Shown: positions 16,847 to 26,088, counted from the stretch's first letter. The stretch is DNA of 64,000 nucleotides from Desulfopila sp. IMCC35008 (GCF_010646885.2 NZ_CP050700.1:5586001-5650000), one strand, 5' to 3'. Notes: generated by a model not told the origin, from the sequence alone. Numbers and translations: made by a program.

Positions 16847-17846
16847 AACGGCTGTAATTGGTGCAGGATCGTGGGGTACAGCTCTATCACTGGTCCTGGC
16901 ATCAAATTATGATACTGTTGCTTTATGGGGCCATAAACGTAGCGACATAGCAAAGCTTCAATCGGAGAGGGAAAATAAAAAATACCTCTCCGGATTTATT
17001 CTTCCGGAAAATATTCATCCTGTTTCGAATCTAGGTGATGCTGTTAAAGGATGCGATATTGTTACTATGGTTGTGCCATCTCATGGATTTCGTGAAGTAT
17101 ATAGAAATGTTGCACCGTTACTTGAGGAGAAATGTTGTGTCGTTTCAGCTGTTAAAGGAATCGAAATCAGTTCTCTCATGACTATGAGTCAGGTTATTGA
17201 TGATATTAACAAGGAATTACAGATAGCTAAGCGAATACGAACCGCTGTTTTATCAGGTCCGTCTTTTGCCAAAGAAGTCGCTCAAAATCTGCCAACTGCA
17301 GTCACCATCGGATGCAGTGATATTGATACCGCAAAATATCTCCAAAAATGTTTTGTTACCCCTACGTTCAGGGTATATGCCGCGACGGACGTAATAGGAC
17401 TGGAAATAAGTGCTGCTTTAAAGAACATAGTCGCAATAGGAGCAGGGATCTGCGATGGTCTTGGTTACGGAATGAACACCAGGGCAGCACTTATAACTCG
17501 GGGTATAGCTGAATTGACCCGTTTTGGAGTTGCAGTTGGTGCCGATCGTGAAACTTTTTTTGGGTTGAGCGGTATTGGTGATTTAATGTTGACCTGTACA
17601 GGTGACTTAAGTCGGAACAGAAGTGTCGGATTAAAACTTGGGCAAGGAATTAAATTAGAACAGATTATTGAAGAAATGGATATGGTTGCAGAAGGTGTAA
17701 AAACAACCAGATCTGTGTATGGACTGGCACAAAAACTCAATATAGATATGCCAATTCTTGAGCAGGTCTATGAAATCCTCTATAACAACAAGGATTGTTC
17801 AAAAGCTGTTGAAGACCTGCTCAAGAGAGAACTAAAAATTGAATAA
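16824..17846 (+). CDS. gpsA: Glycerol-3-phosphate dehydrogenase [NAD(P)+]
   Basis: The enzyme reduces dihydroxyacetone phosphate to sn-glycerol 3-phosphate for phospholipid synthesis. The Rossmann motif AVIGAGSWGTALSLVLA is at the N-terminus. Further family motifs are VSAVKGIE, AVLSGPSFAKEVAQNLPTA, the catalytic-Lys region SAALKNIVAIGAGICDGL, and GLSGIGDLMLTCTGDLSRNR. I place the start at ATG 16824 (340 aa, normal length); ATG 16818 is also possible. Either start overlaps the end of gyrA, so the two are translationally coupled. It converges on rdgB with only 17 bp between stops and no visible terminator. Confidence 0.95.
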   Translation: MKKQNLSKTAVIGAGSWGTALSLVLASNYDTVALWGHKRSDIAKLQSERENKKYLSGFILPENIHPVSNLGDAVKGCDIVTMVVPSHGFREVYRNVAPLLEEKCCVVSAVKGIEISSLMTMSQVIDDINKELQIAKRIRTAVLSGPSFAKEVAQNLPTAVTIGCSDIDTAKYLQKCFVTPTFRVYAATDVIGLEISAALKNIVAIGAGICDGLGYGMNTRAALITRGIAELTRFGVAVGADRETFFGLSGIGDLMLTCTGDLSRNRSVGLKLGQGIKLEQIIEEMDMVAEGVKTTRSVYGLAQKLNIDMPILEQVYEILYNNKDCSKAVEDLLKRELKIE

Positions 17847-17863
17847 TCAATTTATGCTACAAT

Positions 17864-18547
17864 TTACTTGGACCAATCATTGTCAATAAATTCATTATGA
17901 TCAGGTTTTGGTGGTTTTTCCTCCAATATCCTCTGTTCCAGCCATTTAAGAATTTGAGGAATCTCCGACTTTAACTCCGCAACAGCTTTACCGCGGTGAC
18001 TCACCTTGTTTTTCTCATCCATTGTTAATTCGGCAAAGGTTTTGCCAAAATCTTCAAAGTAGAAAAGGGGATCATAACCAAAACCACTTTGACCTCTCTT
18101 TTCACGTAGAATTGTACCCTCACAACTCGATTCATAGGTGAGTGCAGGGCCAGAAGGTACAGCAATGGAAATTACACATTTAAATCGAGCAGACCGATCA
18201 TCTATAGCTTCCATTTCCTTGAGAAGTTTCGCACAGTTTTCTTCGTCAGTGGCATTTTCTCCGGCATACCTGGCTGAATAGACTCCGGGTTGACCATTCA
18301 GGGCATCTACAATCAAACCGGAATCATCAGCTATAGCCGGTAAGCCTAGAACCCTTGCCGTGTGGAGGGCCTTTTTGTAGGCGTTATCATCAAAGGTTTC
18401 ACCATCTTCAATTACTTCAGGAAGGGGACCGAAGTCCGCAAGAGATTTCAACTCGACAGGAAAATCCTTTAATATCTCCCTGAACTCCTTAATCTTGTTT
18501 TTATTGCCTGTTGCGAGGACGATGATTGATACCATTTTTTCACTCAA
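17864..18547 (-). CDS. rdgB: XTP/dITP pyrophosphatase (RdgB/HAM1)
   Basis: The 227-residue enzyme removes non-canonical purine nucleotides such as dITP and XTP. It shows IIVLATGNKNKIKEF at the N-terminus. Catalytic segments include ETFDDNAYKKALH, AIADDSGLIVDALNGQPGVYSARYAG, and the C-terminal GQSGFGYDPLFYFEDFGKTFAEL with SHRGKAV. A C-terminal extension of about 20 residues is unusual but small. The start overlaps queH by 4 bp; MVSIIVLATG five residues later is an alternative start. Confidence 0.95.
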   Translation of the reverse strand: MSEKMVSIIVLATGNKNKIKEFREILKDFPVELKSLADFGPLPEVIEDGETFDDNAYKKALHTARVLGLPAIADDSGLIVDALNGQPGVYSARYAGENATDEENCAKLLKEMEAIDDRSARFKCVISIAVPSGPALTYESSCEGTILREKRGQSGFGYDPLFYFEDFGKTFAELTMDEKNKVSHRGKAVAELKSEIPQILKWLEQRILEEKPPKPDHNEFIDNDWSK

Positions 18548-19086
18548 TTTTTTCTTTTAAATTTTTTGTCGTACCGTTCTTGTTCACTATAGATACAGCC
18601 ACAGTAGGGTTGACGATACATCTCAAGTTGAATAGATTCATCAATTCCTTCCTGCCAGCCCACACGAAAATCTTCATAGACAAAACAGATATTATACTTT
18701 TCGGCAAGTGTATAACCAAATCTCTTTAATTGTATATGATCCTGATATTTAGAATAGAGAAGAGAGGTGGTGAATGCGTTATAACCAAATTTGCAGGCCA
18801 TGAGAGCAGTTTCTTCCATACGCCACGAATAACAATGTGTGCATTTATTGTCTTCGTCACCGACAACCTTTCGTAAATACTCTCGTAATCCATATTCCTG
18901 TTTGCCTATAATCTCTAAATCATTTTTGTTGCAGAAGTCGAGAAGAGTATCTTTTCGACGGATAAATTCTTGATATGGATGAATATTCGGATTAAAGAAA
19001 TATACTGATATATCATAGTTTTGGCGTAACACCCTGTAAGGATACACAGTACAGGGCCCACAACAGGAATGCAGAAGTAACTTCAC
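18544..19086 (-). CDS. queH: Epoxyqueuosine reductase QueH
   Basis: The 180-residue iron-sulfur enzyme carries out the last step of queuosine synthesis in tRNA, in place of the cobalamin-dependent QueG. It has the family cysteine motifs HSCCGPC at the N-terminus, CTHCYSWRM in the middle and YCGC near the end, plus YFFNPNIHPYQEF. Queuosine modifies GUN anticodons. It is transcribed with rdgB through a 4-bp overlap. Confidence 0.92.
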   Translation of the reverse strand: MKLLLHSCCGPCTVYPYRVLRQNYDISVYFFNPNIHPYQEFIRRKDTLLDFCNKNDLEIIGKQEYGLREYLRKVVGDEDNKCTHCYSWRMEETALMACKFGYNAFTTSLLYSKYQDHIQLKRFGYTLAEKYNICFVYEDFRVGWQEGIDESIQLEMYRQPYCGCIYSEQERYDKKFKRKN

Positions 19087-19184
19087 AATACGAAAACCTC
19101 AATGCAGATGAATAGTCGAGGAAAAAGATATGTTACAACCGGAAAAGACGATTATAAACTGTCGCAATTTATTTATATAATGAC

Positions 19185-20741
19185 CTAGATTTTATATTTT
19201 TTTGGATCGATATTATACTGGTGAATTTTATAGTTTATAATCCGCAAACTGGTATCAAGGAATTTCGCTGTTTTTGTCTGGTTGCCATTGTTCTTCTTTA
19301 GACCGTCTATAATAAGTTCCTTCTCAAAGTTTTCAACCGATGAAGTGAGGGAAAGTGGATTATCAGCACTCACAGGTTCAGAAGTTTGGAGGGTTGGAGG
19401 AAGATGAATACCCTTAATAGTATCCTCATCACAAATAAGTACAGCCCTTTCCATACAGTTCTGTAATTCCCGTACATTACCTGGCCAATGATACTGAACA
19501 AGCATATCGATAGCAGAAGTTGAAATCCTTCTAATCTTTTTTCGATTTTCCTTGCTGAATTTATCAAGAAAAAATTCTGCAATAAGGAGGATATCGGTGC
19601 GCCTTTCTCGTAGAGATGGCATATATACTGGAAAAACATTCAACCTGTAGTAGAGATCTTCACGAAATGCCCCTTCCCGAACTGCTTTTTCAAGATCCCT
19701 GTTGGTTGCAGCAACAAGCCGCACATCACAGTCTATAGCTTTAGTTGATCCTAATCGGGTAAAATTTCTTTCCTGAACAACATGGAGTAATTTTACCTGA
19801 ACTGAATTACTTATCTCACCAATTTCATCGAGAAAAAGAGTACCTCCTTCAGCTTGTTCAAAACGACCAATTTTTCGCTCGTTGGCCCCTGTAAAAGACC
19901 CTTTTTCATGTCCGAATAGTTCACTCTCAAGCAACGTTTCAGGTAAGGCCGAACAGTTTACTACAATAAAAGGTTTATCAGCTCTTTTGGAATTGTAATG
20001 AAGGGCTTTTGCCACAAGGGTTTTTCCTGTTCCCGATTCGCCACGCAGTAAAACAGTGGCATTTGAATCAACTACCCTGTGAATCATTTCATAGACATCC
20101 TGCATTTTAGACGAATTACCTATGATATCATTGATACGATTCTTTTGGGATAGTTCACGTTTTAATTTAAGGTTTTCTGTATGGAGTTCCTCTTTCTCCC
20201 TATTCACCGATTGTATACGCATAGTTGTTTGAGCGATTAAACCCGATAATACGGTAAGGAACTGTAAATCAGTATTAGCCTGTTCACCAATTCCTTCCTC
20301 GTAAATACGGTCTACACTCAGTGCACCGATAACCTGTTTACCGTCTTTAATAGGTACACAGAGAAACGATCTTTTCTGATCTTTAATGTCTCCCCTGGAT
20401 CTTGTCCTGTTTAAAAATAGAGGTTCCTCTGCAATATGCGGAACAATAATAGGTTCACCAGTGGACACGACCCGGCCAGTGATTCCTTCACCTATCTTAT
20501 ATTTGCCTCTTTTTCTTCCTTCGGCTGTAATACCGTAGGCTACTTCAATTTCGAGCTTTCCGGTCAAAGGGTTGACAATAGTGACAGTCCCGTTTTCCAT
20601 TTGCTTCATGTCTGCCAGGAGCCGCATGGATTTTTCCAGACATTCACGCAAATCCATAGATGAAGCGAGTCGTTTTGTAATCTCGTAGAGACAGGTCAGA
20701 TCCTGTAATTGTACTTCTATATGGTAGTTATCTTCCAACAT
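19185..20741 (-). CDS. NifA-type sigma54-dependent transcription activator
   Basis: The 518-residue regulator has a GAF domain (about 18-185), an AAA+ domain and a Fis-type helix-turn-helix. The GAF part resembles NifA (KIGEGITGRVVSTGEPIIVP, EEPLFLNRTRS, FLCVPIKDGKQVIGALSVDR). The AAA+ part has Walker A GESGTGKT, the sigma54-contact loop GSFTGA (usually GAFTGA), Walker B GTLFLDEIGE and the GNVRELQN segment. The C-terminal HTH is GNQTKTAKFLDTSLRIINYKI. It would activate RpoN promoters; rpoN is at the right end of the window. No nif genes are nearby, so the target could be nitrogen fixation elsewhere or another pathway. Confidence 0.85.
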   Translation of the reverse strand: MLEDNYHIEVQLQDLTCLYEITKRLASSMDLRECLEKSMRLLADMKQMENGTVTIVNPLTGKLEIEVAYGITAEGRKRGKYKIGEGITGRVVSTGEPIIVPHIAEEPLFLNRTRSRGDIKDQKRSFLCVPIKDGKQVIGALSVDRIYEEGIGEQANTDLQFLTVLSGLIAQTTMRIQSVNREKEELHTENLKLKRELSQKNRINDIIGNSSKMQDVYEMIHRVVDSNATVLLRGESGTGKTLVAKALHYNSKRADKPFIVVNCSALPETLLESELFGHEKGSFTGANERKIGRFEQAEGGTLFLDEIGEISNSVQVKLLHVVQERNFTRLGSTKAIDCDVRLVAATNRDLEKAVREGAFREDLYYRLNVFPVYMPSLRERRTDILLIAEFFLDKFSKENRKKIRRISTSAIDMLVQYHWPGNVRELQNCMERAVLICDEDTIKGIHLPPTLQTSEPVSADNPLSLTSSVENFEKELIIDGLKKNNGNQTKTAKFLDTSLRIINYKIHQYNIDPKKYKI

Positions 20742-21033
20742 TTTAGGGTAGGTATTTTTAGGTGTTATTGCATAAATGCTTACTTAATGTAATTGAAATA
20801 TAGCCAAATATTTCGTATAAGGGACTGTTAATTGATCAAAAAGTGAATATTGTCATCTTGAAATATAGGATAGTGGGTAAGTACTACATGTGAAGCTTGA
20901 AAACTGAAAATTCCCAAATTGAAATATTCATATAATACACATTACAAAAATGTGAGTATTTTTTAAATGTTTTTCTTCTACCAAATTCAGATTGTTGACA
21001 ACGAAGAAATCTAATGGTACAAGGACACAGCAC

Positions 21034-21119
21034 GGAGGGATGGCCGAGTGGTTTAAGGCGGCGGTCTTGAAAACCGTTGTACGAAAGTACCGTGGGTTCG
21101 AATCCTACTCCCTCCGCCA
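21034..21119 (+). tRNA. tRNA-Ser (TGA)
   Basis: An 86-nt cloverleaf starting GGAGGGATGGCCGAGTGG with acceptor arms GGAGGGA/TCCCTCC, anticodon TGA in loop TCTTGAAAA, a long variable arm, T-arm GGGTTCGAATCC and encoded CCA. It is 12 bp upstream of a second tRNA-Ser. The 292-bp gap before it (20742-21033) is AT-rich with no gene seen. Confidence 0.95.
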
Positions 21120-21131
21120 CATTACCTCTTA

Positions 21132-21224
21132 GGAGAGATGACCGAGTTGGCCGATGGTGCTCGCCTGCTAAGCGAGTGTGGGGGTAATACTCCACCGAGG
21201 GTTCGAATCCCTCTCTCTCCGCCA
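21132..21224 (+). tRNA. tRNA-Ser (GCT)
   Basis: A 93-nt class II tRNA starting GGAGAGATGACCGAGTTGG, with anticodon GCT (CTGCTAA loop), long variable arm, T-loop GGTTCGAATCC and encoded CCA. It reads AGC/AGU codons and is co-transcribed with the tRNA-Ser (TGA). Confidence 0.95.
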
Positions 21225-21231
21225 GGATATA

Positions 21232-21269
21232 AAAAGCCTGATTACGCGATAGTAATCAGGCTTTTTTTT
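21232..21269 (+). terminator. Intrinsic terminator after the tRNA-Ser pair
   Basis: AAAAGCCTGATTAC (21232-21245) pairs perfectly with GTAATCAGGCTTTT (21252-21265) and is followed by more T residues. Confidence 0.9.
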
Positions 21270-21378
21270 ATTTGTATATTTATAATGAAAACGATAACTG
21301 AGTTTAGCCGGACTTCTTATACCAGGAGAGGATAGTATCTCTAAATTGTGTAAGAGTGTGTAAAACTATCTTTACAAT

Positions 21379-21852
21379 CTAGAAACCCCAAAGAAGAGAT
21401 CTTTTAATCCAACCTTCAAGACCCGTTTCGTGTTTTACCTGAGCCCACCCTGATTTTTGATTGAGCGTTTCAAAAACAACACCATAGTAGGCTTTTCCTA
21501 CAATTTCATTTTTTGTAGACGGACCACTCCGAATATTTATTTTTTTCTTGGAATTTCTATTGGCTTTTACGATCATATGGGGATTCGAATTCACAAGATC
21601 CTTGTGTAACCATCCGACATCACCCTCAAAATCAGATACCTTAATCCATTGACCCTTCTTCGATACAATTTTCAAAGGAAATCCAGTACCTAACTCATAT
21701 TTAACAGGGTTATCCTTACCTGGCCCAGTTCGCAAATTAATGTCATTTCCCTTTACACTGACCATCTTTGCAGAAGCAGAAGAGCATGTTATGGAAATTA
21801 AAAGGGCCAAAGTAAATATTGTTGCAAAAAAGTGTTTTGTTGAAAGTTTCAT
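21379..21852 (-). CDS. Secreted protein with two bacterial SH3 domains
   Basis: The 157-residue protein has a signal peptide (hydrophobic core about 9-25, cleavage near ASAKM) and two SH3b repeats. Each repeat shows the hallmark: INLRTGPGKDNPVKYEL with GWLHKDLV, and INIRSGPSTKNEIV with GWIKRSLLWGF. Such proteins usually bind cell-wall peptides in the periplasm. It is separated by about 40 bp from parB, and its role there is unclear. Confidence 0.82.
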   Translation of the reverse strand: MKLSTKHFFATIFTLALLISITCSSASAKMVSVKGNDINLRTGPGKDNPVKYELGTGFPLKIVSKKGQWIKVSDFEGDVGWLHKDLVNSNPHMIVKANRNSKKKINIRSGPSTKNEIVGKAYYGVVFETLNQKSGWAQVKHETGLEGWIKRSLLWGF

Positions 21853-21893
21853 CGGCAGTTATTTAGAGTTAATAGTTAAAGTAGCTCAAATTA

Positions 21894-22778
21894 TTAAACT
21901 TTATCTTCTGCTAAAATTACAGAAATAAGGCGTTCCAGATCATCAGCGGAATAATATTCTATCTCAAGTTTACCCCGGGACCCATTCTGATTGATATACA
22001 CCTTTGAAGATAACTTATTGGTAAGTTGGTTGATCATGGATTTACAATAGGATGAGGGGATGTCATCACCTACAGGTGTTATCCTTTTTCGAACACTCGC
22101 TTTTGAAGAAGCAGATTTTTTGACCAGCTTCTCTGTCTGTCTAACTGAGAGTTTCTTTTGAATAATGAGGTCACGTATTTCTTTTACGGCAACTAAGTCA
22201 TCAGAAATACGCAATAAGGCTCTACCATGACCTTCAGAAAGTTGACCTTGAACAATATCATCTTTTATGAAATCAGGAAGGTTTAATAATCTCAAAGCGT
22301 TAGTTATTGTTGATCTCTTTTTTCCAACACGTTTAGCTGTTTCTTCTTGAGTATATCCAAATTTTTTAATGAGGTTATTGTATGCCTCGGCCTCTTCAAG
22401 AGGGTTGAGGTCTGTTCGCTGGATATTTTCAATAAGAGCTAATTCAAGTAGAGCATCATCATTCTCAACATCCATTACTACCACAGGAACTTCCTCTAGC
22501 CCGGCTAACTTCGAGGCGCGCAATCTACGTTCACCCGCGATGAGTGAATATATACCAGTGTTTTTTTCAGACTGAACAATTAGTGGTTGAATAACCCCAT
22601 TTTCTCGTATGGAGTCAGCTAATTCTTCTAAATCATTATCATGGAAATGAGTACGAGGTTGTAATCTGTTAGGTTCTATTTTATTAACATCACAGAAGAA
22701 ATATTTTTCTTCCTCCTCATCACCAAAAAGAAGACCAACACCTTGTCCGAGACCTGTAGTTTTAGCCATTTCTATCAT
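21894..22778 (-). CDS. parB: Chromosome partitioning protein ParB
   Basis: The 294-residue protein binds parS and spreads as a CTP-dependent clamp for chromosome segregation. It has the N-terminal box QPRTHFHDNDLEELADSI and GVIQPLIV. It also has AGERRLRASKLAGLEEVPVVV with ENIQRTDLNPLEEAEAYNNL, and a helix-turn-helix KRVGKKRSTITNALRLL. The C-terminal dimer region follows. Its start overlaps parA by 4 bp. A perfect parS lies upstream of the operon. Confidence 0.96.
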   Translation of the reverse strand: MIEMAKTTGLGQGVGLLFGDEEEEKYFFCDVNKIEPNRLQPRTHFHDNDLEELADSIRENGVIQPLIVQSEKNTGIYSLIAGERRLRASKLAGLEEVPVVVMDVENDDALLELALIENIQRTDLNPLEEAEAYNNLIKKFGYTQEETAKRVGKKRSTITNALRLLNLPDFIKDDIVQGQLSEGHGRALLRISDDLVAVKEIRDLIIQKKLSVRQTEKLVKKSASSKASVRKRITPVGDDIPSSYCKSMINQLTNKLSSKVYINQNGSRGKLEIEYYSADDLERLISVILAEDKV

Positions 22779-23554
22779 ATCTCCTTTTGGTTTCTTAAGA
22801 ATTCATTCGCTAATTTCTTGTATGCTTTGGCTCCTGTTGACTTTTTATCATAGTCAACAATTGTCATTCCGTGACTAGGACACTCGCTTAAACGCACATT
22901 TCTCGGAATAACAGTCTTAAAAATCTGTTTTGGGAAATGCTTTGATAACTCCTCAGCAACTTGAAATGTTAGTTTATTCCTTTTATCAAACATTGTTAGA
23001 AGTAAACCTTCAATAAATAAAGTACTGTTATACGCTTTTTTTACGGATCGTATGGTATTTACGAGTTGAGCCAAGCCCTCCATAGCAAAATATTCACACT
23101 GCATTGGAATCAAGACGGAGTGTGCTGCCGTAAGAGAATTGACGGTGAGTAAGCCGAGGGAGGGGGGACAATCAATCAGAATATACTCGTAATCAAGGGA
23201 GGTGGATTGTATTGCCTTTTGCAATGATTTCTCTCTATCAACAGCGTTTACTAATTCTATTTCTGCAGCAACGAGGTCAATATTGGACGGTAATATATCA
23301 AGGTATTTATCTGAAGTTGAACATATAGCCTTGTCGATAGAAGATTTACCCGAATATACAGCATAAATATGATTTTTTAATGCGCGTGGATTAACACCCA
23401 CACCACTCGTCGCATTTCCTTGAGGATCTGAATCAATCAAAAGAACTTTTTTTCTTTTCTTGGCAAGAGCTGCTGCAAGGTTGATAGATGATGTTGTTTT
23501 GCCAACACCTCCTTTCTGGTTTGCCACCGCAATGATTTTTTGACCGTTTTGCAT
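22775..23554 (-). CDS. parA: Chromosome partitioning ATPase ParA/Soj
   Basis: The 259-residue deviant Walker ATPase works with ParB to separate origins. The Walker A motif is KGGVGKTTSSIN near the N-terminus, and later family segments are LIDSDPQGNATSG and LIDCPPSLGLLTVNSL. It is followed by parB with a 4-bp overlap and faces nadB across an intergenic region with parS. Confidence 0.96.
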   Translation of the reverse strand: MQNGQKIIAVANQKGGVGKTTSSINLAAALAKKRKKVLLIDSDPQGNATSGVGVNPRALKNHIYAVYSGKSSIDKAICSTSDKYLDILPSNIDLVAAEIELVNAVDREKSLQKAIQSTSLDYEYILIDCPPSLGLLTVNSLTAAHSVLIPMQCEYFAMEGLAQLVNTIRSVKKAYNSTLFIEGLLLTMFDKRNKLTFQVAEELSKHFPKQIFKTVIPRNVRLSECPSHGMTIVDYDKKSTGAKAYKKLANEFLRNQKEI

Positions 23555-23691
23555 TTGTTTTCCTCAAAAATAGTGAAAAAGAAGAACTCCTCCATGGTTT
23601 TTAGCCCAATTAGGCCGCCGGAACAATGTTTATTTGAAAAACAGGTATATTTTTTTTAACTATGGTATTGTTTTACCTAAAGTTTAACAAT

Positions 23692-23707
23692 TGTTTCACG
23701 TGAAACA
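23692..23707. promoter_or_regulatory. parS: parS site (perfect 16-bp consensus)
   Basis: TGTTTCACGTGAAACA is the exact canonical ParB-binding palindrome. It lies 138 bp upstream of parA, about 13 kb from the candidate oriC. Confidence 0.97.
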
Positions 23708-23732
23708 TTTAGATGTTATATTTATAGGGAGG

Positions 23733-23754
23733 CAGCTAAACAGCTGTTTCGCTG
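23733..23754. repeat. Near-perfect 22-bp palindrome between parS and nadB
   Basis: The core AAACAGCTGTTT (23738-23749) is a perfect 12-bp palindrome and is flanked, after one mismatched base on each side, by CAGC and GCTG. It may be an operator for nadB or parA. The rest of 23555-23852 is AT-rich and holds only parS. Confidence 0.5.
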
Positions 23755-23852
23755 GACGGATGGTCTCAATTTTGGGCTATCTTATACATAAATAGTGGTT
23801 CAGTTCATTATGGCGGACATTGTATTGATATGCCACCACAGAGGAATAATTA

Positions 23853-25514
23853 ATGAAATGTGATTTTTTAATAATTGGATCGGGTATCGCAGGATTATCG
23901 TTTGCATTGAGAGTAGCAGACCTTGGGACGGTATGTATCGTGACCAAAAAGAAAGATGTTGATACTGCAACAAATCTTGCCCAGGGTGGTATAGCTGCTG
24001 TACTCGATGAGGATGATGATTTCTCATATCATATTGAAGATACGCTAAAGTCAGGAGCAGGACTTTGTTCTTATGAGACAGTTAAAACGGTTGTTGAAGA
24101 AGGTCCGGAACGCATAAAAGACCTTATAGATATTGGAGTTAACTTTGTTGAATCACGAGACAATCCAGGGAAACTCAATCTTGGTAGAGAGGGTGGACAC
24201 TCTAAAAGAAGAGTGGCTCATTCTTTTGATCTGACGGGGAGGGCTATAGAAGAGGCCTTACTTGAGACTATCAAGCGTAAACCTTCAGTAATTGTTGAAG
24301 AGAATAGTGTTTGTGTAGATCTTATTCTGGATAAAAATAAGAGTGTATCAAATGAAAAGGAGAAATGTGTAGGAGCTTATGTCTTAAAAGATGAAAAGAT
24401 AGAAGTATATGAGGCAGGGGTTACAGTTCTTTGTACCGGGGGTGCCGGGAAAGTTTATCTCTATACAAGTAATCCAGATATTGCCTCTGGTGATGGTGTC
24501 GCTATGGCGTTACGTGCTGGTGCAGAAGTCGCGAATATGGAGTTTGTTCAATTTCACCCAACGTGCTTATATCATCCACAGGCTAAAAATTTCCTTATCA
24601 CAGAAGCTGTCAGAGGTGAGGGCGGAATTCTACTCAATTCGAGTGGAGAAAGATTTATGGAAAAATACGCCCCCAATAGAAAAGAGTTAGCCACCAGGGA
24701 TATGGTTGCACGCTCCATTGATAAGGAAATGAAAATTTCAGGATGTGATTGTGTATATCTTGATATTTCTCATAAGGATAGTGACTTTGTAAGGAATAGA
24801 TTTCCAGGGGTTTACAGTAAGTGTAAGGAGTTAGGTATCGATATAACGTCAAAGCCTATTCCAGTTGTACCGGCTGCTCACTATATGTGTGGCGGTGTTT
24901 TGACAGATTATTGGGGGCGAACCAGCGTTGATAATCTGTTTTGTCTTGGAGAGACAGCATGTACAGGGTTGCATGGCGCGAATCGGTTAGCGAGCAATTC
25001 TCTGCTTGAAGCAGTGGTTTACGCCCATAGATCAGCCACATTTTGTCGCGAAAACAGAAAACTATGGAAAAACTATAAGCATGGGTCTATTGATAATTGG
25101 GTAGATGATGGCGCAGTATTTCTTGATGAAGAGATTCTCATAAACCATAACTGGGATCTGATTCGCAGGATTATGTGGAATTATGTTGGCATTGTTCGCA
25201 ATGAAAAAAGACTCAAACTTGCCTCACAGCAGCTATCGGAAATTGTAAAAGAGATAGAATCACATTACCATAATTACCACATTTCTACTGGGCTGATTGA
25301 ACTGCGAAATATTGCAATTATTGCTAATCTTATCGTTGAGTCTGCTAAATATCGTAAAGAATCCAGAGGCTTACACTTTCTAGAGGACTGCCCTGGTGAG
25401 TCTGAAAGTGATCGGCACTGGAATGTATTCCGGCGAATATCAGATGGAAACAGTTATCCGTGGCAAGTAGAAAAAATACGCGAAATATCAGTGAAAAAAA
25501 TTGATATAGAATAA
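23853..25514 (+). CDS. nadB: L-aspartate oxidase
   Basis: The 553-residue FAD enzyme oxidises L-aspartate to iminoaspartate, the first step of de novo NAD synthesis, possibly with fumarate as acceptor in an anaerobe. It has the dinucleotide motif LIIGSGIAGLSFAL. Family segments are NLAQGGIAAVLDEDD, HSFDLTGRAIEEAL, FVQFHPTCLYHP, AAHYMCGGVLTDYWGRTS and LGETACTGLHGANRLASNSLLE. A succinate dehydrogenase-like flavoprotein is excluded by these NadB segments. nadA and nadC are not in the window. The gene diverges from parA. Confidence 0.95.
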   Translation: MKCDFLIIGSGIAGLSFALRVADLGTVCIVTKKKDVDTATNLAQGGIAAVLDEDDDFSYHIEDTLKSGAGLCSYETVKTVVEEGPERIKDLIDIGVNFVESRDNPGKLNLGREGGHSKRRVAHSFDLTGRAIEEALLETIKRKPSVIVEENSVCVDLILDKNKSVSNEKEKCVGAYVLKDEKIEVYEAGVTVLCTGGAGKVYLYTSNPDIASGDGVAMALRAGAEVANMEFVQFHPTCLYHPQAKNFLITEAVRGEGGILLNSSGERFMEKYAPNRKELATRDMVARSIDKEMKISGCDCVYLDISHKDSDFVRNRFPGVYSKCKELGIDITSKPIPVVPAAHYMCGGVLTDYWGRTSVDNLFCLGETACTGLHGANRLASNSLLEAVVYAHRSATFCRENRKLWKNYKHGSIDNWVDDGAVFLDEEILINHNWDLIRRIMWNYVGIVRNEKRLKLASQQLSEIVKEIESHYHNYHISTGLIELRNIAIIANLIVESAKYRKESRGLHFLEDCPGESESDRHWNVFRRISDGNSYPWQVEKIREISVKKIDIE

Positions 25515-25518
25515 ATAG

Positions 25519-25553
25519 AAAAGGCGCTACTTAAAAATTAAGCAGCGCCTTTT
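25519..25553 (+). terminator. Intrinsic terminator after nadB
   Basis: AAAAGGCGCT (25519-25528) pairs with AGCGCCTTTT (25544-25553). It may serve both nadB and the leftward tRNAs. Confidence 0.85.
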
Positions 25554-25558
25554 ATATA

Positions 25559-25636
25559 TGGCGTCCCCAACCGGATTTGAACCGGTGTTGCCGGCGTGAA
25601 AGGCCGGTGTCCTGGACCTGACTAGACGATGGGGAC
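25559..25636 (-). tRNA. tRNA-Glu (TTC)
   Basis: A 78-nt cloverleaf on the minus strand, starting GTCCCCATCGTCTAG, with anticodon TTC in loop CTTTCAC, T-loop GGTTCAAATCC, discriminator G and encoded CCA. In organisms with GatCAB, Glu-tRNA charging is linked to Gln-tRNA amidation. Confidence 0.95.
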
Positions 25637-25644
25637 ATATTTTC

Positions 25645-25720
25645 TGGTGGGTCGTGTTGGGCTCGAACCAACGACTCTCTGCTTAAAAGGCAGATACTCT
25701 ACCGACTGAGTTAACGACCC
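25645..25720 (-). tRNA. tRNA-Lys (TTT)
   Basis: A 76-nt cloverleaf on the minus strand, starting GGGTCGTTAACTCAGTCGG, with anticodon TTT in loop CTTTTAA, T-loop GGTTCGAGCCC and encoded CCA. It lies 8 bp upstream of tRNA-Glu on the same transcript. Confidence 0.95.
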
Positions 25721-25887
25721 GCTGAGGCGAAGATATTTACAAAAATGCGGACGGCTTGTCAATAAAAAAACTTACCTTTTTTTAGATTTAATCATCCGCG
25801 AGTGATAAGGTCAAGATATAAATCGAAGGTATGATTATCCTATATGCCTGACTCTTCATAAATTTTTCAACAAAGTGCATAATTATT

Positions 25888-25914
25888 TTGAGACTTTTGG
25901 GAATATGCTATAAA
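25888..25914 (+). promoter_or_regulatory. Possible promoter for the rdgC-like pair
   Basis: TTGAGA (25888-25893) and TATAAA (25909-25914) have a short 15-bp spacer. This is the best match in the 368-bp gap 25721-26088, which otherwise shows nothing clear. Confidence 0.35.
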
Positions 25915-26088
25915 ACAGATTTCATCGTTTGTTGATTACTGGTATTCCTAATGTGACGTGGTTTCCTGATGGTTTACGATTGGACGTAAATTATATCCCA
26001 CCTTCATTTATCAAGATACACGCATATGATTTTAGGACTAAGCGGGATTCGTTCGGTCCACCGCAAATAAATATAGATAGGAACTTTT

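Noticed and set aside
20884..21195. A 103-codon minus-strand reading frame
   Set aside because: It runs through both tRNA-Ser genes and has the typical false-protein pattern of a translated tRNA.
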